A program made the position numbers and the translations under genes. The notes below the pieces were generated by a model. That model was not told where the DNA came from. It saw only the letters and a list, made by a program, of their open reading frames with translations, and did not search any database. DNA of 8,348 bases from Sulfitobacter sp. (lineage in GTDB: Bacteria; Pseudomonadota; Alphaproteobacteria; Rhodobacterales; Rhodobacteraceae). The stretch's first letter is position 1. Each line of letters begins with the position of its first letter. The stretch spans positions 1 through 8,348 of the forward strand of contig JAGXHC010000166.1 in NCBI GenBank assembly GCA_024636405.1, in the 5' to 3' direction. Shown here one piece after another: positions 1 through 7,014 of this stretch.

Positions 1-893
1 AGAGCCTTTTCAGCCTCGATGTCATCGGTTGCCTGATAAACCCGCTTGAGATCCTTGGCGACATTCTTGCGGTCTTTCCAACCGCAGAAGTTCAGGGAAT
101 GGCGTACCAGATGCACAATACAGGTCTGGACGGTCGTGTCGGGAAATGCCGCGTTGATGGCGTCAGGGAACCCCTTGAGGCCATCAACAACGGCGATCAG
201 GATGTCCTCCACGCCCCGGTTGCGCAAATTATTCATCACCGAGAGCCAGAACTTGGCCCCCTCATTGTTGGCGATCCATAGCCCCAGAACCTCGCGTTCG
301 CCTTCTGGCGTAACGCCCAGGGCCACGTAAACGGCCTTGTTTTTAACCTGACGGCTTTCCGCGTCGCGGATTTTGACCCGGAGAGCGTCAAGAAAAACGA
401 TCGGATACATCGGTTCCAAGGCGCGGTTCTGCCAGTCCGACACCTCCTCCAGAACAGCATCAGTGACACGGCTGATAAGATCGGCTGACACCTTCAGGCC
501 GTAGACTTCCTCAAGGTGCGCGCGGATGTCGCGGGTTGATAAACCCGCCGCATACAGACCAATGATTTTGTCATCCATGCCGTCGATCCGGGTCTGGCCT
601 TTCCGGATCAGCTCAGGCTCGAAGCTGCCATCCCTGTCTCGCGGGATGTCGATGGGCACAGCGCCGTCATTGCCCTTCAGCACTTTGCGGGTCGCCCCAT
701 TACGCCGGTTGATCTGTTGGCTGGCGGGGTCACCATGTGGTTCATAGCCCAAATGCTCGGTCAACTCAGCGCCCAGCATTCGCTCCATCAGACGGACCTT
801 CAGTTCCTTCATTAGGCCTTTGTCGCCGAGCAGATCCTCCGGCCGGTCCACGCCGCTAAGCAGCTCGTCCAGTAATTCTTTGGAAATCGTCAT
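1..893 (-). CDS. IS256/mutator-family transposase, C-terminus beyond the left edge
   Basis: This is a DDE-type transposase that cuts and joins the ends of its own insertion sequence. The frame is open for 297 codons with no frameshift or stop. It opens with MTISKELLDELL and carries the full mutator-family signature at residues 237-261, D-x3-G-F ... F-P-D-T ... Q-T-C-x2-H. The first two catalytic aspartates are visible: D169 in the VFLDALR context and D237 in VVDGLKG. The catalytic glutamate is expected roughly 100 residues further on, outside the window, where a family member of about 400 residues would end. An ATG also exists at 902. I prefer 893 because AAGGAG lies about 10 bases before it but only 1 base before 902. 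Whether this copy is intact and active cannot be judged without the missing end. Confidence 0.93.
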   Translation of the reverse strand, partial: MTISKELLDELLSGVDRPEDLLGDKGLMKELKVRLMERMLGAELTEHLGYEPHGDPASQQINRRNGATRKVLKGNDGAVPIDIPRDRDGSFEPELIRKGQTRIDGMDDKIIGLYAAGLSTRDIRAHLEEVYGLKVSADLISRVTDAVLEEVSDWQNRALEPMYPIVFLDALRVKIRDAESRQVKNKAVYVALGVTPEGEREVLGLWIANNEGAKFWLSVMNNLRNRGVEDILIAVVDGLKGFPDAINAAFPDTTVQTCIVHLVRHSLNFCGWKDRKNVAKDLKRVYQATDDIEAEKA

Positions 894-961
894 TGCTGTC
901 ATGCTCCTTCATTTTAGAAGCATGGGCCAAATTACTCATACACAGAAGATGTGACACTCTC
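1..961 (-). mobile_element. IS256-family insertion sequence, partial (transposase-start end only)
   Basis: This is the 5' portion of an insertion sequence, inferred from the IS256-type transposase at 1-893 and a terminus-like stretch just upstream of its start. Read on the minus strand, about 939-961 holds TTCTGTGTA preceded by GAGAGTGTCAC. It resembles the terminal inverted repeats of IS256-family elements as I remember them, many of which contain a TTCTGTGTA core. The exact outer base is uncertain by several positions, so 961 is approximate. The other end lies beyond the left edge, so neither the inverted-repeat match nor a target-site duplication can be checked here. The element ends only about 35 bases beyond the stop codon of the neighbouring HEPN-motif gene. 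Confidence 0.7.
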
Positions 962-996
962 TGCTAGATACATGAAAGACTATTCTACGAGCAGCA

Positions 997-2022
997 CTAT
1001 TTAGCCGCTCCCAGTTCATGATCTCTTACATGATCAAAGTTAAATTTTCGAAATGGCAACTTGGGATCAACTGGGCTACCCCAGATTTTCTGACGTTCGG
1101 CGTTACTAAGTTGCCAAAACACTTTTATGCTGTCGATATTTCCAAAATGAATAAGAACCTCTTCATTAAGGAGGATTTTCTCTAAGCAGGAGCGCGCAAT
1201 CCATTCACTTGTCGCTTCAAACTTTGCAAGGGCAATACGAGCTTCTCTATTAAACTCTTCCAAGTGAATATTGTCATTCAAATGTTCGACGGCGCTTCGC
1301 AATTCGTACAGCTCATCCATCAGATCGTGGTAGCGAGGACCTATAAATGTCTCAGTCCTGCTTTTGAACTGCTTTTTCGTTTTCCCTGCCTCTCCAGCGA
1401 TCAACCCTTCGATGCACCTTGTGAACTGATGAATGCGCTCCATAACATTTTGATTGCAACGTGCCTCTTGATATAGCTGGAGACATTGCAAAATGCGCCA
1501 ATTTTTGGTGCTCGGTAAGTCTGCCACGGTACGCAATCCCTGCGATATTTCGGATGCATGCCGCAGTTGCTTGATCGATACTGAATGTGGATCGTTCACT
1601 ATTGATGCGAGTGATGGGTCGATCGGTCCAAACTCGCGAACATCGATGCTGCCATCTTTGCAGCATCCAGAAGCCAAGAAGGCCGCATCCGAAGTCTCAA
1701 ATTTACACGTGAGAGTAAGGCCCGTGTACCAGTGACCAACCAGCAGACGAAGCTTCTGATTTTCCGCATTCAGTACGCCAATTGACGTCGATTTCAGCCT
1801 TGCCAGCAAGAATAAAGAACAATCCCCAATCTCTTCGACACGAATGGAGCCAAGCCACTCACCCCATATCTTGGGCAACTCAAAATCTGCATTCGGAAGT
1901 ATGGTTAGCCCGCCGGGGAGTTCGGTTTTCACAACATCTGGTGAAAGGCGGACCGGTAGACCAATGAGGGCAAATTTCTCACCATTTCTTATCCAGTTTA
2001 GAGGAGGTTCTTGAATTCGCAT
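997..2022 (-). CDS. HEPN/Apea-like domain protein, putative RNase or toxin-type accessory protein
   Basis: I do not recognise this 341-residue protein as a named family. Its C-terminal half (about residues 175-290) is rich in predicted helix and reads like an Apea-type HEPN domain. It has a RIHQFTRCIEGLI helix (196-208), then an ELYELRSAVEHLND helix (238-251) with the RX4H motif at R242 and H247, the signature of HEPN ribonucleases. Residues 1-150 look mostly beta-stranded with many hydrophobic-turn repeats, and I see no known motif there; a sensing role is only a guess. There is no signal peptide or membrane segment, so it is probably cytoplasmic. An AGGAG at 2035-2039 lies 12 bases before the ATG, which is slightly long. 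The coding sequence is visibly AT-richer than its neighbours: bases 1201-1260 are 42% GC by hand count, against 67% for 7201-7260 in dgcA. Together with the adjoining IS element this suggests acquisition by transfer. Antiviral or stress-related RNA cleavage is plausible from the family but unproven. Confidence 0.7.
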   Translation of the reverse strand: MRIQEPPLNWIRNGEKFALIGLPVRLSPDVVKTELPGGLTILPNADFELPKIWGEWLGSIRVEEIGDCSLFLLARLKSTSIGVLNAENQKLRLLVGHWYTGLTLTCKFETSDAAFLASGCCKDGSIDVREFGPIDPSLASIVNDPHSVSIKQLRHASEISQGLRTVADLPSTKNWRILQCLQLYQEARCNQNVMERIHQFTRCIEGLIAGEAGKTKKQFKSRTETFIGPRYHDLMDELYELRSAVEHLNDNIHLEEFNREARIALAKFEATSEWIARSCLEKILLNEEVLIHFGNIDSIKVFWQLSNAERQKIWGSPVDPKLPFRKFNFDHVRDHELGAAK

Positions 2023-2304
2023 TTTCGTCTTACGCTCCTGTACTGATGTCGCTGAGCTGACTTTAGAACTTTCAAGTCATTCAACGAACCCTGCTTTTTG
2101 AAACAACCGTAAAATGGCATATTTTCAACTGCCAAAAACCCCGTTCAAAGCCCAAGCAATTGTTGGAAGTTTTTGATCTTCACTTGATAGCGGACATGAG
2201 CTGCATTGCAGGAACTTGGCATAAAGGACTCTATCCTCCCATCCAGCTTCCACTGACAACATCCGTCTCTTGACCCCTGCTGTGTTTGTGATCACAAGCA
2301 GGCC
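2023..2304. other. Divergent intergenic region between HEPN-motif gene and GntR regulator
   Basis: These 282 bases separate two divergent genes and should carry both promoters. The half next to the HEPN-motif gene is AT-rich with runs of A and T around 2090-2180. No clear -35/-10 pair with 16-18 base spacing stood out on either strand. Small structures seen are an 11-base palindrome CTGCATTGCAG at 2201-2211 and the stronger 12-base palindrome at 2286-2297, listed separately. No small gene with a credible ribosome binding site was found. Confidence 0.6.
2286..2297. promoter_or_regulatory. Perfect 12-base palindrome, candidate operator of the GntR regulator
   Basis: TTGTGATCACAA is a perfect inverted repeat ending 7 bases before the ATG of the GntR gene. 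FadR-type GntR proteins usually bind short symmetric sites of the form T-N-G-T...A-C-N-A and often repress their own gene. This site has that outer form with four bases between GT and AC. Its place, covering the expected ribosome binding site or the transcription start, would suit autorepression. Binding by this particular regulator is inferred from position and symmetry only. Confidence 0.45.
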
Positions 2305-2955
2305 ATGATCCTGTCACCTCGCCCTACGGACGCAACACCGCTGGCCCATGACCGCGTTTATCGTCGGTTGCGCAGCCGGATCATGCACGGTGACCTGCCG
2401 CCGGGGCATCCTTTGACGTTGCGTGGGATCGGCAAGGAATACGAGGTGTCGATGACGCCGGCCCGCGAAGCGGTGCGCAGGCTGTCGGCAGAAGGTGCGC
2501 TGACCATGTCCGCGTCGGGGCGCATTTCCACACCGGAGCTGAGCAATGAACGGATTGAGGAACTGGCCGCCCTGCGCGCGCTGATTGAGGTGGAATTGGC
2601 CAGCCGCGCCTTGCCGCGCGCCCACATGGCCCTGATCGAGCGATTGCAGTCGATCAACGCAGGCGTGGCCGAAGCTGTGGCGCACCGCGATGCTGTTGGT
2701 TATATCCGCACCAATCTGGAGTTTCACCGCACGCTTTATCTGCGCGCACAGGCGCCTGCGATGCTGGCGATGGCCGAAACGGTCTGGTTGCAGATGGGGC
2801 CCACGATGCGCGCGCTTTATGGCCGTTTGCAGCGCACTGAACCGCCGCAGTTTCACAGACTGATCATTGCAGCCCTGCGTGCAGGTGATGAGCCGGGATT
2901 GCGGCTGGCGGTGCGGTCGGATGTCACGCAGGGGTTGCGGATGCTGGCAAGCTGA
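2305..2955 (+). CDS. GntR-family transcriptional regulator, FadR subfamily (FCD domain)
   Basis: This is a cytoplasmic DNA-binding regulator of 216 residues, about the usual size for FadR-type members. The N-terminal winged helix-turn-helix spans roughly residues 12-78 and includes RVYRRLRSRIMHGDLPPG, LRGIGKEYEVSMTPAREAVRRL and the wing ending near ISTPE. Residues 82-216 form the all-helical FCD ligand-binding domain. The usual D-x3-H metal-binding motif reads N137-L-E-F-H141 here. A later histidine is kept (H184), but the position about 22 residues after it, normally histidine, is D206. The metal site may therefore be altered and the effector cannot be predicted. An in-frame TGA at 2290-2292 rules out a start upstream of 2305, and the wing-helix rules out a much later one. 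The ribosome binding site is poor (AGG 2 bases from ATG), so translation may be weak or near-leaderless. It converges on accA, and no gene follows it on its own strand within the window, so its target is unknown. Confidence 0.9.
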   Translation: MILSPRPTDATPLAHDRVYRRLRSRIMHGDLPPGHPLTLRGIGKEYEVSMTPAREAVRRLSAEGALTMSASGRISTPELSNERIEELAALRALIEVELASRALPRAHMALIERLQSINAGVAEAVAHRDAVGYIRTNLEFHRTLYLRAQAPAMLAMAETVWLQMGPTMRALYGRLQRTEPPQFHRLIIAALRAGDEPGLRLAVRSDVTQGLRMLAS

Positions 2956-3073
2956 GCGACGGCGCGACGCCTGCGATTTTGTGCTTTGTCCCCGGCATCA
3001 ACGTCGTGACCGTTTGCAATGCAGCCTGTCCGCGCCGTTTGATCCAAGCGCGGTTGATCCTTGCAGAGCACCA

Positions 3074-3107
3074 CGCCGCCACAGCGTTATTCATGTCTGT
3101 AGCGGCG
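3074..3107 (-). terminator. Hairpin between the converging GntR and accA genes
   Basis: An 11-base stem (3074-3084 with 3097-3107) encloses a 12-base loop. Read on the minus strand, CGCCGCTACAG pairs with CTGTGGCGGCG along its whole length if one G-U pair is allowed. On the plus strand the same position is a C-A mismatch. The stem begins 11 bases beyond the accA stop codon, a normal place for a terminator of the leftward transcript. No T-run follows on either strand, so it is not a textbook intrinsic terminator. It could instead be a 3'-end stabilising hairpin or a Rho-dependent end. Confidence 0.42.
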
Positions 3108-3118
3108 CTTACCTGATC

Positions 3119-4081
3119 CTAGGCCGCCAGCCCCTTGTCACCCATGTCCAGATATTTTTTGCGCCGGTCGGCGACCAGCGTCTTGGCGTTCTTGCCGTCC
3201 AGTTCCTTGAGCATGGCGGCAATCGCCTCGCCCACGGATTTGATTGCTTCGGCGGCGTTGCGGTGGGCGCCGCCCTTGGGTTCCGGGATGATCCTGTCGG
3301 CGACGCCCAGTTGTTTGATCTCCTGTGCGGTCAGCCGCATCGCCTGCGCCGCTTCGCGCATCTTTTCCGCGTCTTTCCACAGGATTGATGCACACCCCTC
3401 GGGCGTGATCACCGAATAGACAGAATGTTCCAGCATCGCGACCCGGTCTGCCGTGGCAAAGGCAACGGCCCCGCCCGATCCGCCTTCGCCGATGATGACC
3501 GACACCAACGGCACACCGATCTGAAGACAGGTCTCTGTCGAGCGGGCAATCGCCTCGGACTGGCCGCGTTCTTCGGCACCTTTGCCGGGGTAGGCGCCGG
3601 GGGTGTCGACGATGGTGATCACCGGCAAGCCAAACTTGCCCGCCAATTCCATCAGGCGCACGGCCTTGCGATATCCTTCGGGGCGGGCCATGCCGAAGTT
3701 GTGTTCAATCCGTGACTTGGTGTCGCTGCCCTTTTCGTGGCCGATCACCATCACCGGCACGTCGTTGAACCGTGCCAGACCGCCCATCACCGCGTGATCG
3801 TCGGCAAAGTTGCGGTCCCCGGACAGCGATGTGTATTCGGTAAACAGTGCTTCGATGTAATCCCTGCAATGGGGCCGCTCGGGGTGCCGTGCGACCTGGC
3901 ATTTGCGCCAGGGCGTCAGCGATTTGTACAGCTCATCCAGAATCGCCGCGGCCTTGTCGTCCAGCGCCTTTGCTTCGGCGGTGACGTCCATGTCCTCGCT
4001 GGTACGCGCTAGTGCGCGCAGTTCTTCCGCCTTGCCTTCGATTTCGGCAAGTGGTTTTTCGAAATCCAGGTACTGGGTCAT
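3119..4081 (-). CDS. accA: Acetyl-CoA carboxylase carboxyltransferase subunit alpha
   Basis: AccA pairs with AccD to form the carboxyltransferase that moves the carboxyl group from biotin carrier protein to acetyl-CoA, giving malonyl-CoA, the committed step of fatty acid synthesis. The 320 residues match the normal length. The N-terminal helical segment ([17 protein letters not shown]) precedes a conserved RHPERP stretch at 65-70. The crotonase-like core carries VDTPGAYPG (158-166), GEGGSGGA (198-205, oxyanion-type glycine turn) and the [11 protein letters not shown] segment (227-237). No zinc ribbon is present, as expected since AccD carries it. An ATG at 4135 would add 18 residues, but I choose 4081 because it gives the usual AccA N-terminus and has GGAG 6 bases upstream. 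It is last in a same-strand run after mcl1 and the LysE-type gene, 64 bases from the latter, so co-transcription is possible but not certain. accD, accB and accC are not in the window. Confidence 0.97.
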   Translation of the reverse strand: MTQYLDFEKPLAEIEGKAEELRALARTSEDMDVTAEAKALDDKAAAILDELYKSLTPWRKCQVARHPERPHCRDYIEALFTEYTSLSGDRNFADDHAVMGGLARFNDVPVMVIGHEKGSDTKSRIEHNFGMARPEGYRKAVRLMELAGKFGLPVITIVDTPGAYPGKGAEERGQSEAIARSTETCLQIGVPLVSVIIGEGGSGGAVAFATADRVAMLEHSVYSVITPEGCASILWKDAEKMREAAQAMRLTAQEIKQLGVADRIIPEPKGGAHRNAAEAIKSVGEAIAAMLKELDGKNAKTLVADRRKKYLDMGDKGLAA

Positions 4082-4145
4082 GACATGCTCCGACTGTGTG
4101 GCGTGATATATGGCGGTCATTTGGTGGCTTTGCAACGGATGCGGT

Positions 4146-4745
4146 TTACCCCGGTGGCATCAGCACCGGAATAAGCGATGCGATCAGCAGTGCAGCCATG
4201 ATGCAGTTGAATATCCGCAATCGCCCCGGATTGGTCAGCACCCGCGCCATCTGTTGCCCCATCACGGTCCAGATGGTGACGGACGGAAGGTTAACGACCA
4301 CAAAGACTGCCGCCGTCAGCGCCAGCGCGCGCAGCGTCGTATCGGGCACAAAGACGGATATCGCGGTCAGGCTCATTGCCCAGCCCTTGGGATTGACCCA
4401 CTGGAACAGGGCCGCCTGCAGGAATGTCATCGGGCGGCCTTTTTCACGGGCCGGATCGGGCGGCGCGCTGGTGGCGATTTTCCATGCCAGAAACAGCAGG
4501 TAAATCACGCTGCATACCTTGAGCACGGAATAGACCACTGGAAAGGCGTCGAATATCCGCACCAGCCCGACCCCCACCAGCACAAACATCACCACAAAAC
4601 CGCAGCTGATTCCGGCCATGTGCGGCAGCGTGCGCAAAAAGCCGAAATTCGCACCCGACGCCATGAGCATCAGGTTGTTGGGGCCCGGCGTGATGGAGTT
4701 GGCGAAGGCGAAAAGGCCAAGCGCCCACAAAAGCTCAAGTGTCAT
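4146..4745 (-). CDS. LysE/RhtB-family amino acid exporter
   Basis: This is a 199-residue inner-membrane transporter of the LysE/RhtB family, whose members export amino acids or related small metabolites using the ion gradient. The family signature [15 protein letters not shown] occupies residues 17-31 in the first membrane helix. About six hydrophobic segments follow, near 3-25, 40-66, 70-92, 108-130, 138-162 and 180-198. The conserved QWVNPKGW motif is at 115-122. The substrate cannot be read from sequence. The start at 4745 places the signature at its normal N-terminal position, though the AGAGGCGGGA leader is only a weak ribosome binding site. The gene lies 45 bases after mcl1 and 64 bases before accA on the same strand, so it is probably read at least partly from the mcl1 promoter. 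The metabolic link to either neighbour is unclear. Confidence 0.93.
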   Translation of the reverse strand: MTLELLWALGLFAFANSITPGPNNLMLMASGANFGFLRTLPHMAGISCGFVVMFVLVGVGLVRIFDAFPVVYSVLKVCSVIYLLFLAWKIATSAPPDPAREKGRPMTFLQAALFQWVNPKGWAMSLTAISVFVPDTTLRALALTAAVFVVVNLPSVTIWTVMGQQMARVLTNPGRLRIFNCIMAALLIASLIPVLMPPG

Positions 4746-4790
4746 TCCCGCCTCTTGCCCGAAAACGCAAAGGCGCGAAAGACCAAGACG

Positions 4791-5747
4791 TCAGCCTTTG
4801 ATCATCTCTGACTGGCGCACGACAACTTCGGCTTGTTTGATGCTGGCGATGTCGACCAGACGGCCCTTGAAGACAGTGGCACCTTCGCCCTTGGCTTTTG
4901 CGGCCTCCATCGCGGCCAGAATTTCGCGGGCTTCGGCCACGGCCTCGTCTGAGGGGGTGAAAACTTCGTTTGCGATGGCAATCTGCTTGGGATGGATCGC
5001 CCATTTGCCAACCATGCCCAGCGTTGCAGACCGCCGCGCCTGTGCGCGAAAACCGTCGTCATCCGAAAAATCGCCGAACGGGCCATCGACCGGCAGAACC
5101 CCGTGCGTGCGGCAGGCGGCGACAATGGCGGCCTGTGCCCAGTGCCACGGATCAGACCAATGTTTCGCACCTTCGCGCACCATGTAATAATTTTCCTGCG
5201 TGCCGCCGATTCCGGTGGTCTGCATCCCCATCGACGCCGCAAAATCCGCAGCACCAAGGCTCATTGCCTGAAGGCGGGGCGAGGATGCGGCAATTTCTTC
5301 CACATGGGCAATACCGGCCGCAGATTCGATGATCACCTCAAAGTTGAGGGGTTTTTTGCGGTTCTTGGCGCGTTCAATCGCCGTCACCGGCGCATCGACA
5401 GCATATACATCCGCCGCGCACCCCACCTTGGGGATCATGATCTGGTCAAGCCGGTCGCCCGCCTGTTCCAACAGATCCACCACATCGCGATACCAATACG
5501 GGGTGTCCAGCCCGTTGATCCGCACGCTGAGTGTCTTGGTGCCCCAATCGACATCCGTGATTGCGGCAATGACATTGGCCCGCGCGCTTTCCTTGTCCGA
5601 CGGGGCGACGCTGTCTTCCAGGTCAAGGTTGATCACATCCGCTTCGCTGGCCGCCATCTTTTCAAAGATCGCAGGCCGAGAGCCGGGACCGAAAAGCTGG
5701 CACCGGTTCGGACGGGCAGGGGGGCTGGGCTGAATGCGGAAACTCAT
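4791..5747 (-). CDS. mcl1: L-malyl-CoA/beta-methylmalyl-CoA lyase
   Basis: This is a cytoplasmic lyase of the CitE-like (HpcH/HpaI aldolase) superfamily. It reversibly cleaves L-malyl-CoA to acetyl-CoA plus glyoxylate and beta-methylmalyl-CoA to propionyl-CoA plus glyoxylate, the last steps of the ethylmalonyl-CoA pathway. That pathway replaces the glyoxylate shunt during growth on acetate and C1 or C2 precursors. The length of 318 residues equals R. sphaeroides Mcl1, and long stretches are the same as I remember that protein. The first is the N-terminal RPNRCQLFGPGSRP. Then come NLDLEDSVAP with acidic residues at 42-45, R76 in LSVRING, the metal ligand E141 in VIIESAAG, the metal ligand D168 in GAADFAASMG, and VGKWAIHPKQ at 246-255. 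AAGGA lies 7-8 bases before the ATG. The gene heads a leftward run and diverges from dgcN across a 258-base gap. The related thioesterase Mcl2 is shorter on motif match, so I favour the lyase. Confidence 0.95.
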   Translation of the reverse strand: MSFRIQPSPPARPNRCQLFGPGSRPAIFEKMAASEADVINLDLEDSVAPSDKESARANVIAAITDVDWGTKTLSVRINGLDTPYWYRDVVDLLEQAGDRLDQIMIPKVGCAADVYAVDAPVTAIERAKNRKKPLNFEVIIESAAGIAHVEEIAASSPRLQAMSLGAADFAASMGMQTTGIGGTQENYYMVREGAKHWSDPWHWAQAAIVAACRTHGVLPVDGPFGDFSDDDGFRAQARRSATLGMVGKWAIHPKQIAIANEVFTPSDEAVAEAREILAAMEAAKAKGEGATVFKGRLVDIASIKQAEVVVRQSEMIKG

Positions 5748-6005
5748 GTTGATATCCTTGGGGTAATATTATTGCTGCGCGGTTGGGGGCCGTGGTATTA
5801 AATTGCGCCAACTCCTGCAAGACTGATCTCGCGGTTGCAGCATGGCGCGCGCGGCAATGCAAAATTCTTGCGGGGCGCGCCGCATTTCCGCACTCGGTTT
5901 CCAATCAATTTTGGGATGTGCACTGGAATCAGGATGTGAATGCGATAAAGATCGCCGAAACTGTGCAGACACAGATGAAATTTACCGACGCCGGAGCATA
6001 CCACC
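5748..6005. promoter_or_regulatory. Divergent promoter region of mcl1 and dgcN
   Basis: These 258 bases must hold the promoters of the leftward mcl1 run and the rightward dgcN cluster. Both genes have a good ribosome binding site at the edges: AAGGA before mcl1, and GGAG 9 bases before dgcN. Three inverted repeats are visible. GCAAAATTCTTGC at 5859-5871 has 4-base perfect arms. CCAA-N6-TTGG spans 5901-5914. CTGTG-CAGA-CACAG at 5961-5974 has perfect 5-base arms and lies 31 bases before the dgcN ATG. Any of these might be an operator. I could not place a convincing sigma-70 -35/-10 pair for either direction. There is no credible small gene. Confidence 0.6.
5961..5974. promoter_or_regulatory. 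Inverted repeat upstream of dgcN, candidate operator
   Basis: CTGTG and CACAG form perfect 5-base arms around CAGA. The repeat sits 31 bases before the dgcN start, where a repressor would block transcription or early elongation. The D-glutamate gene clusters described in marine bacteria are under substrate-responsive control, so an operator here is reasonable. No regulator gene for the cluster is in the window and the assignment is inference only. Confidence 0.3.
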
Positions 6006-7007
6006 ATGATCGAGACCCCGTATCTGCTTTTTCTGGGCGACGCGCCCGATAATCTGGCCGCGAAAGTCGCGCAAGGGATCAAAGACTGGCGACCGGAAAA
6101 TGCCGTGGGGCAATTCCGGATGGCAGGGTGCAAAGCTGACGTAGGGCTGCGGGATATGACGCTGGCGGAGGCGCGCGAGGCTGGTGCAAAGACGCTGGTC
6201 ATCGGCGTTGCAAATCGGGGCGGCGTTATCTCTTCGGCATGGAAAGAAGTGCTGATCGAAGCCTTGGCGATGGGCTTTGATCTGGCGTCGGGGCTGCATA
6301 ACCTGTTGGCCAACGAAGGTGATCTGGTTGCCGCGAGCCAGATCAACGGCGGCACGTTGCATGACGTTCGGGTGCCCAATGTCCAATATCCCATCGCCGA
6401 TGGCAAAAAGCGCAGTGGCAAGCGTGTGCTGGCCGTGGGCACGGATTGTTCGGTTGGCAAGATGTACACCGCACTGGCGCTGGATGTGGCGCTGCGTGAA
6501 CGGGGGATCAAAAGCACGTTTCGCGCAACCGGCCAGACCGGGATCCTGATCACAGGGTCGGGCGTTCCGCTGGATGCCGTGATTGCGGATTTCATGGCCG
6601 GTGCGGTCGAATATCTCACGCCTGACAATGCCGACGATCACTGGGACATCATCGAAGGTCAGGGCAGTCTTTTTCATGTGTCGTATTCAGGTGTGACGCT
6701 GGCGCTGATCCACGGCGGACAGCCAGACGCGCTGATTATCTGCCATGAACCGACGCGCAGTCATATGCGCGGCCTGCCGGGCTATTCCTTGCCGTCGATG
6801 GAGGCGCTGCGCGATATGGCGCTGACGCTGGCACAGGTGGCCAACCCGGCCTGCAAGGTGGTCGGAATTTCAATAAACACACAGCATATGTCGTCAGAGG
6901 AGGCCAAAACCTACCTTGCGAAAGTGGAGGCTGAAATGGGCCTGCCTGCCGTGGACCCGTTCCGCGATGGCGGTGCGCGTCTGGCCGAGGCGCTGGCTGA
7001 ACTTTGA
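6006..7007 (+). CDS. dgcN: D-glutamate N-acetyltransferase DgcN (DUF1611 family)
   Basis: DgcN converts D-glutamate and acetyl-CoA to N-acetyl-D-glutamate, the first step of a D-glutamate catabolic route described in marine Proteobacteria and haloarchaea. The protein has 333 residues. Residues 1-130 form the N-terminal Rossmann-like part with TLVIGVANRGG (63-73) and the conserved SGLHNLL segment (95-101). Residues 138-333 form the P-loop-like domain. It opens with VLAVGTDCSVGKM, where GTDCSVGK (145-152) replaces a standard Walker A. It continues with GQTGILITGSGVPLDAVI (176-193) and EGQGSLFH (217-224). There is no signal peptide, so it is cytoplasmic. GGAG lies 9 bases before the ATG. It leads a same-strand cluster, 57 bases before dgcA, and the pairing with dgcA supports the specific assignment over a general DUF1611 label. 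The activity is taken from characterised homologues. Confidence 0.88.
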   Translation: MIETPYLLFLGDAPDNLAAKVAQGIKDWRPENAVGQFRMAGCKADVGLRDMTLAEAREAGAKTLVIGVANRGGVISSAWKEVLIEALAMGFDLASGLHNLLANEGDLVAASQINGGTLHDVRVPNVQYPIADGKKRSGKRVLAVGTDCSVGKMYTALALDVALRERGIKSTFRATGQTGILITGSGVPLDAVIADFMAGAVEYLTPDNADDHWDIIEGQGSLFHVSYSGVTLALIHGGQPDALIICHEPTRSHMRGLPGYSLPSMEALRDMALTLAQVANPACKVVGISINTQHMSSEEAKTYLAKVEAEMGLPAVDPFRDGGARLAEALAEL

Positions 7008-7014
7008 CCGCGCC

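Noticed and set aside
894..902. An ATG at 902 as the transposase start
   Set aside because: The AAGGAG ribosome binding site is only 1 base away from it but about 10 bases from the 893 ATG, which also gives the usual family N-terminus.
2040..2200. Sigma-70-like hexamers such as TTGTTT and TTGAAT in the AT-rich gap
   Set aside because: No pair combined good hexamers with 16-18 base spacing, and such matches are expected by chance in AT-rich sequence.
2188..2211. AGCGGACAT with an adjoining CTGCATTGCAG palindrome as a dispersed repeat or IS remnant
   Set aside because: AGCGGACAT-like strings recur in Rhodobacteraceae intergenic DNA as I recall, but only one copy is in the window and no second end or duplication supports a mobile element.
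2287..2296. TGTGATCACA as a CRP-type binding site
   Set aside because: CRP sites need about six bases between TGTGA and TCACA; here there are none, so a GntR-type operator fits better.
4082..4135. An upstream in-frame ATG that would lengthen AccA by 18 residues
   Set aside because: The added residues do not look like AccA, while the 4081 start gives the usual N-terminus and has GGAG 6 bases upstream.
4110..4811. Open frame of 233 codons on the plus strand opposite the LysE-type gene
   Set aside because: Its histidine-, glutamine- and arginine-rich composition is that of an antisense shadow, and the opposite strand encodes a clear membrane transporter.
5798..6628. Long open frame of 276 codons on the minus strand opposite dgcN
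   Set aside because: It lies antisense to a well-supported gene, has no recognisable domain and has arginine-, serine- and alanine-rich composition typical of shadow frames in GC-rich DNA.
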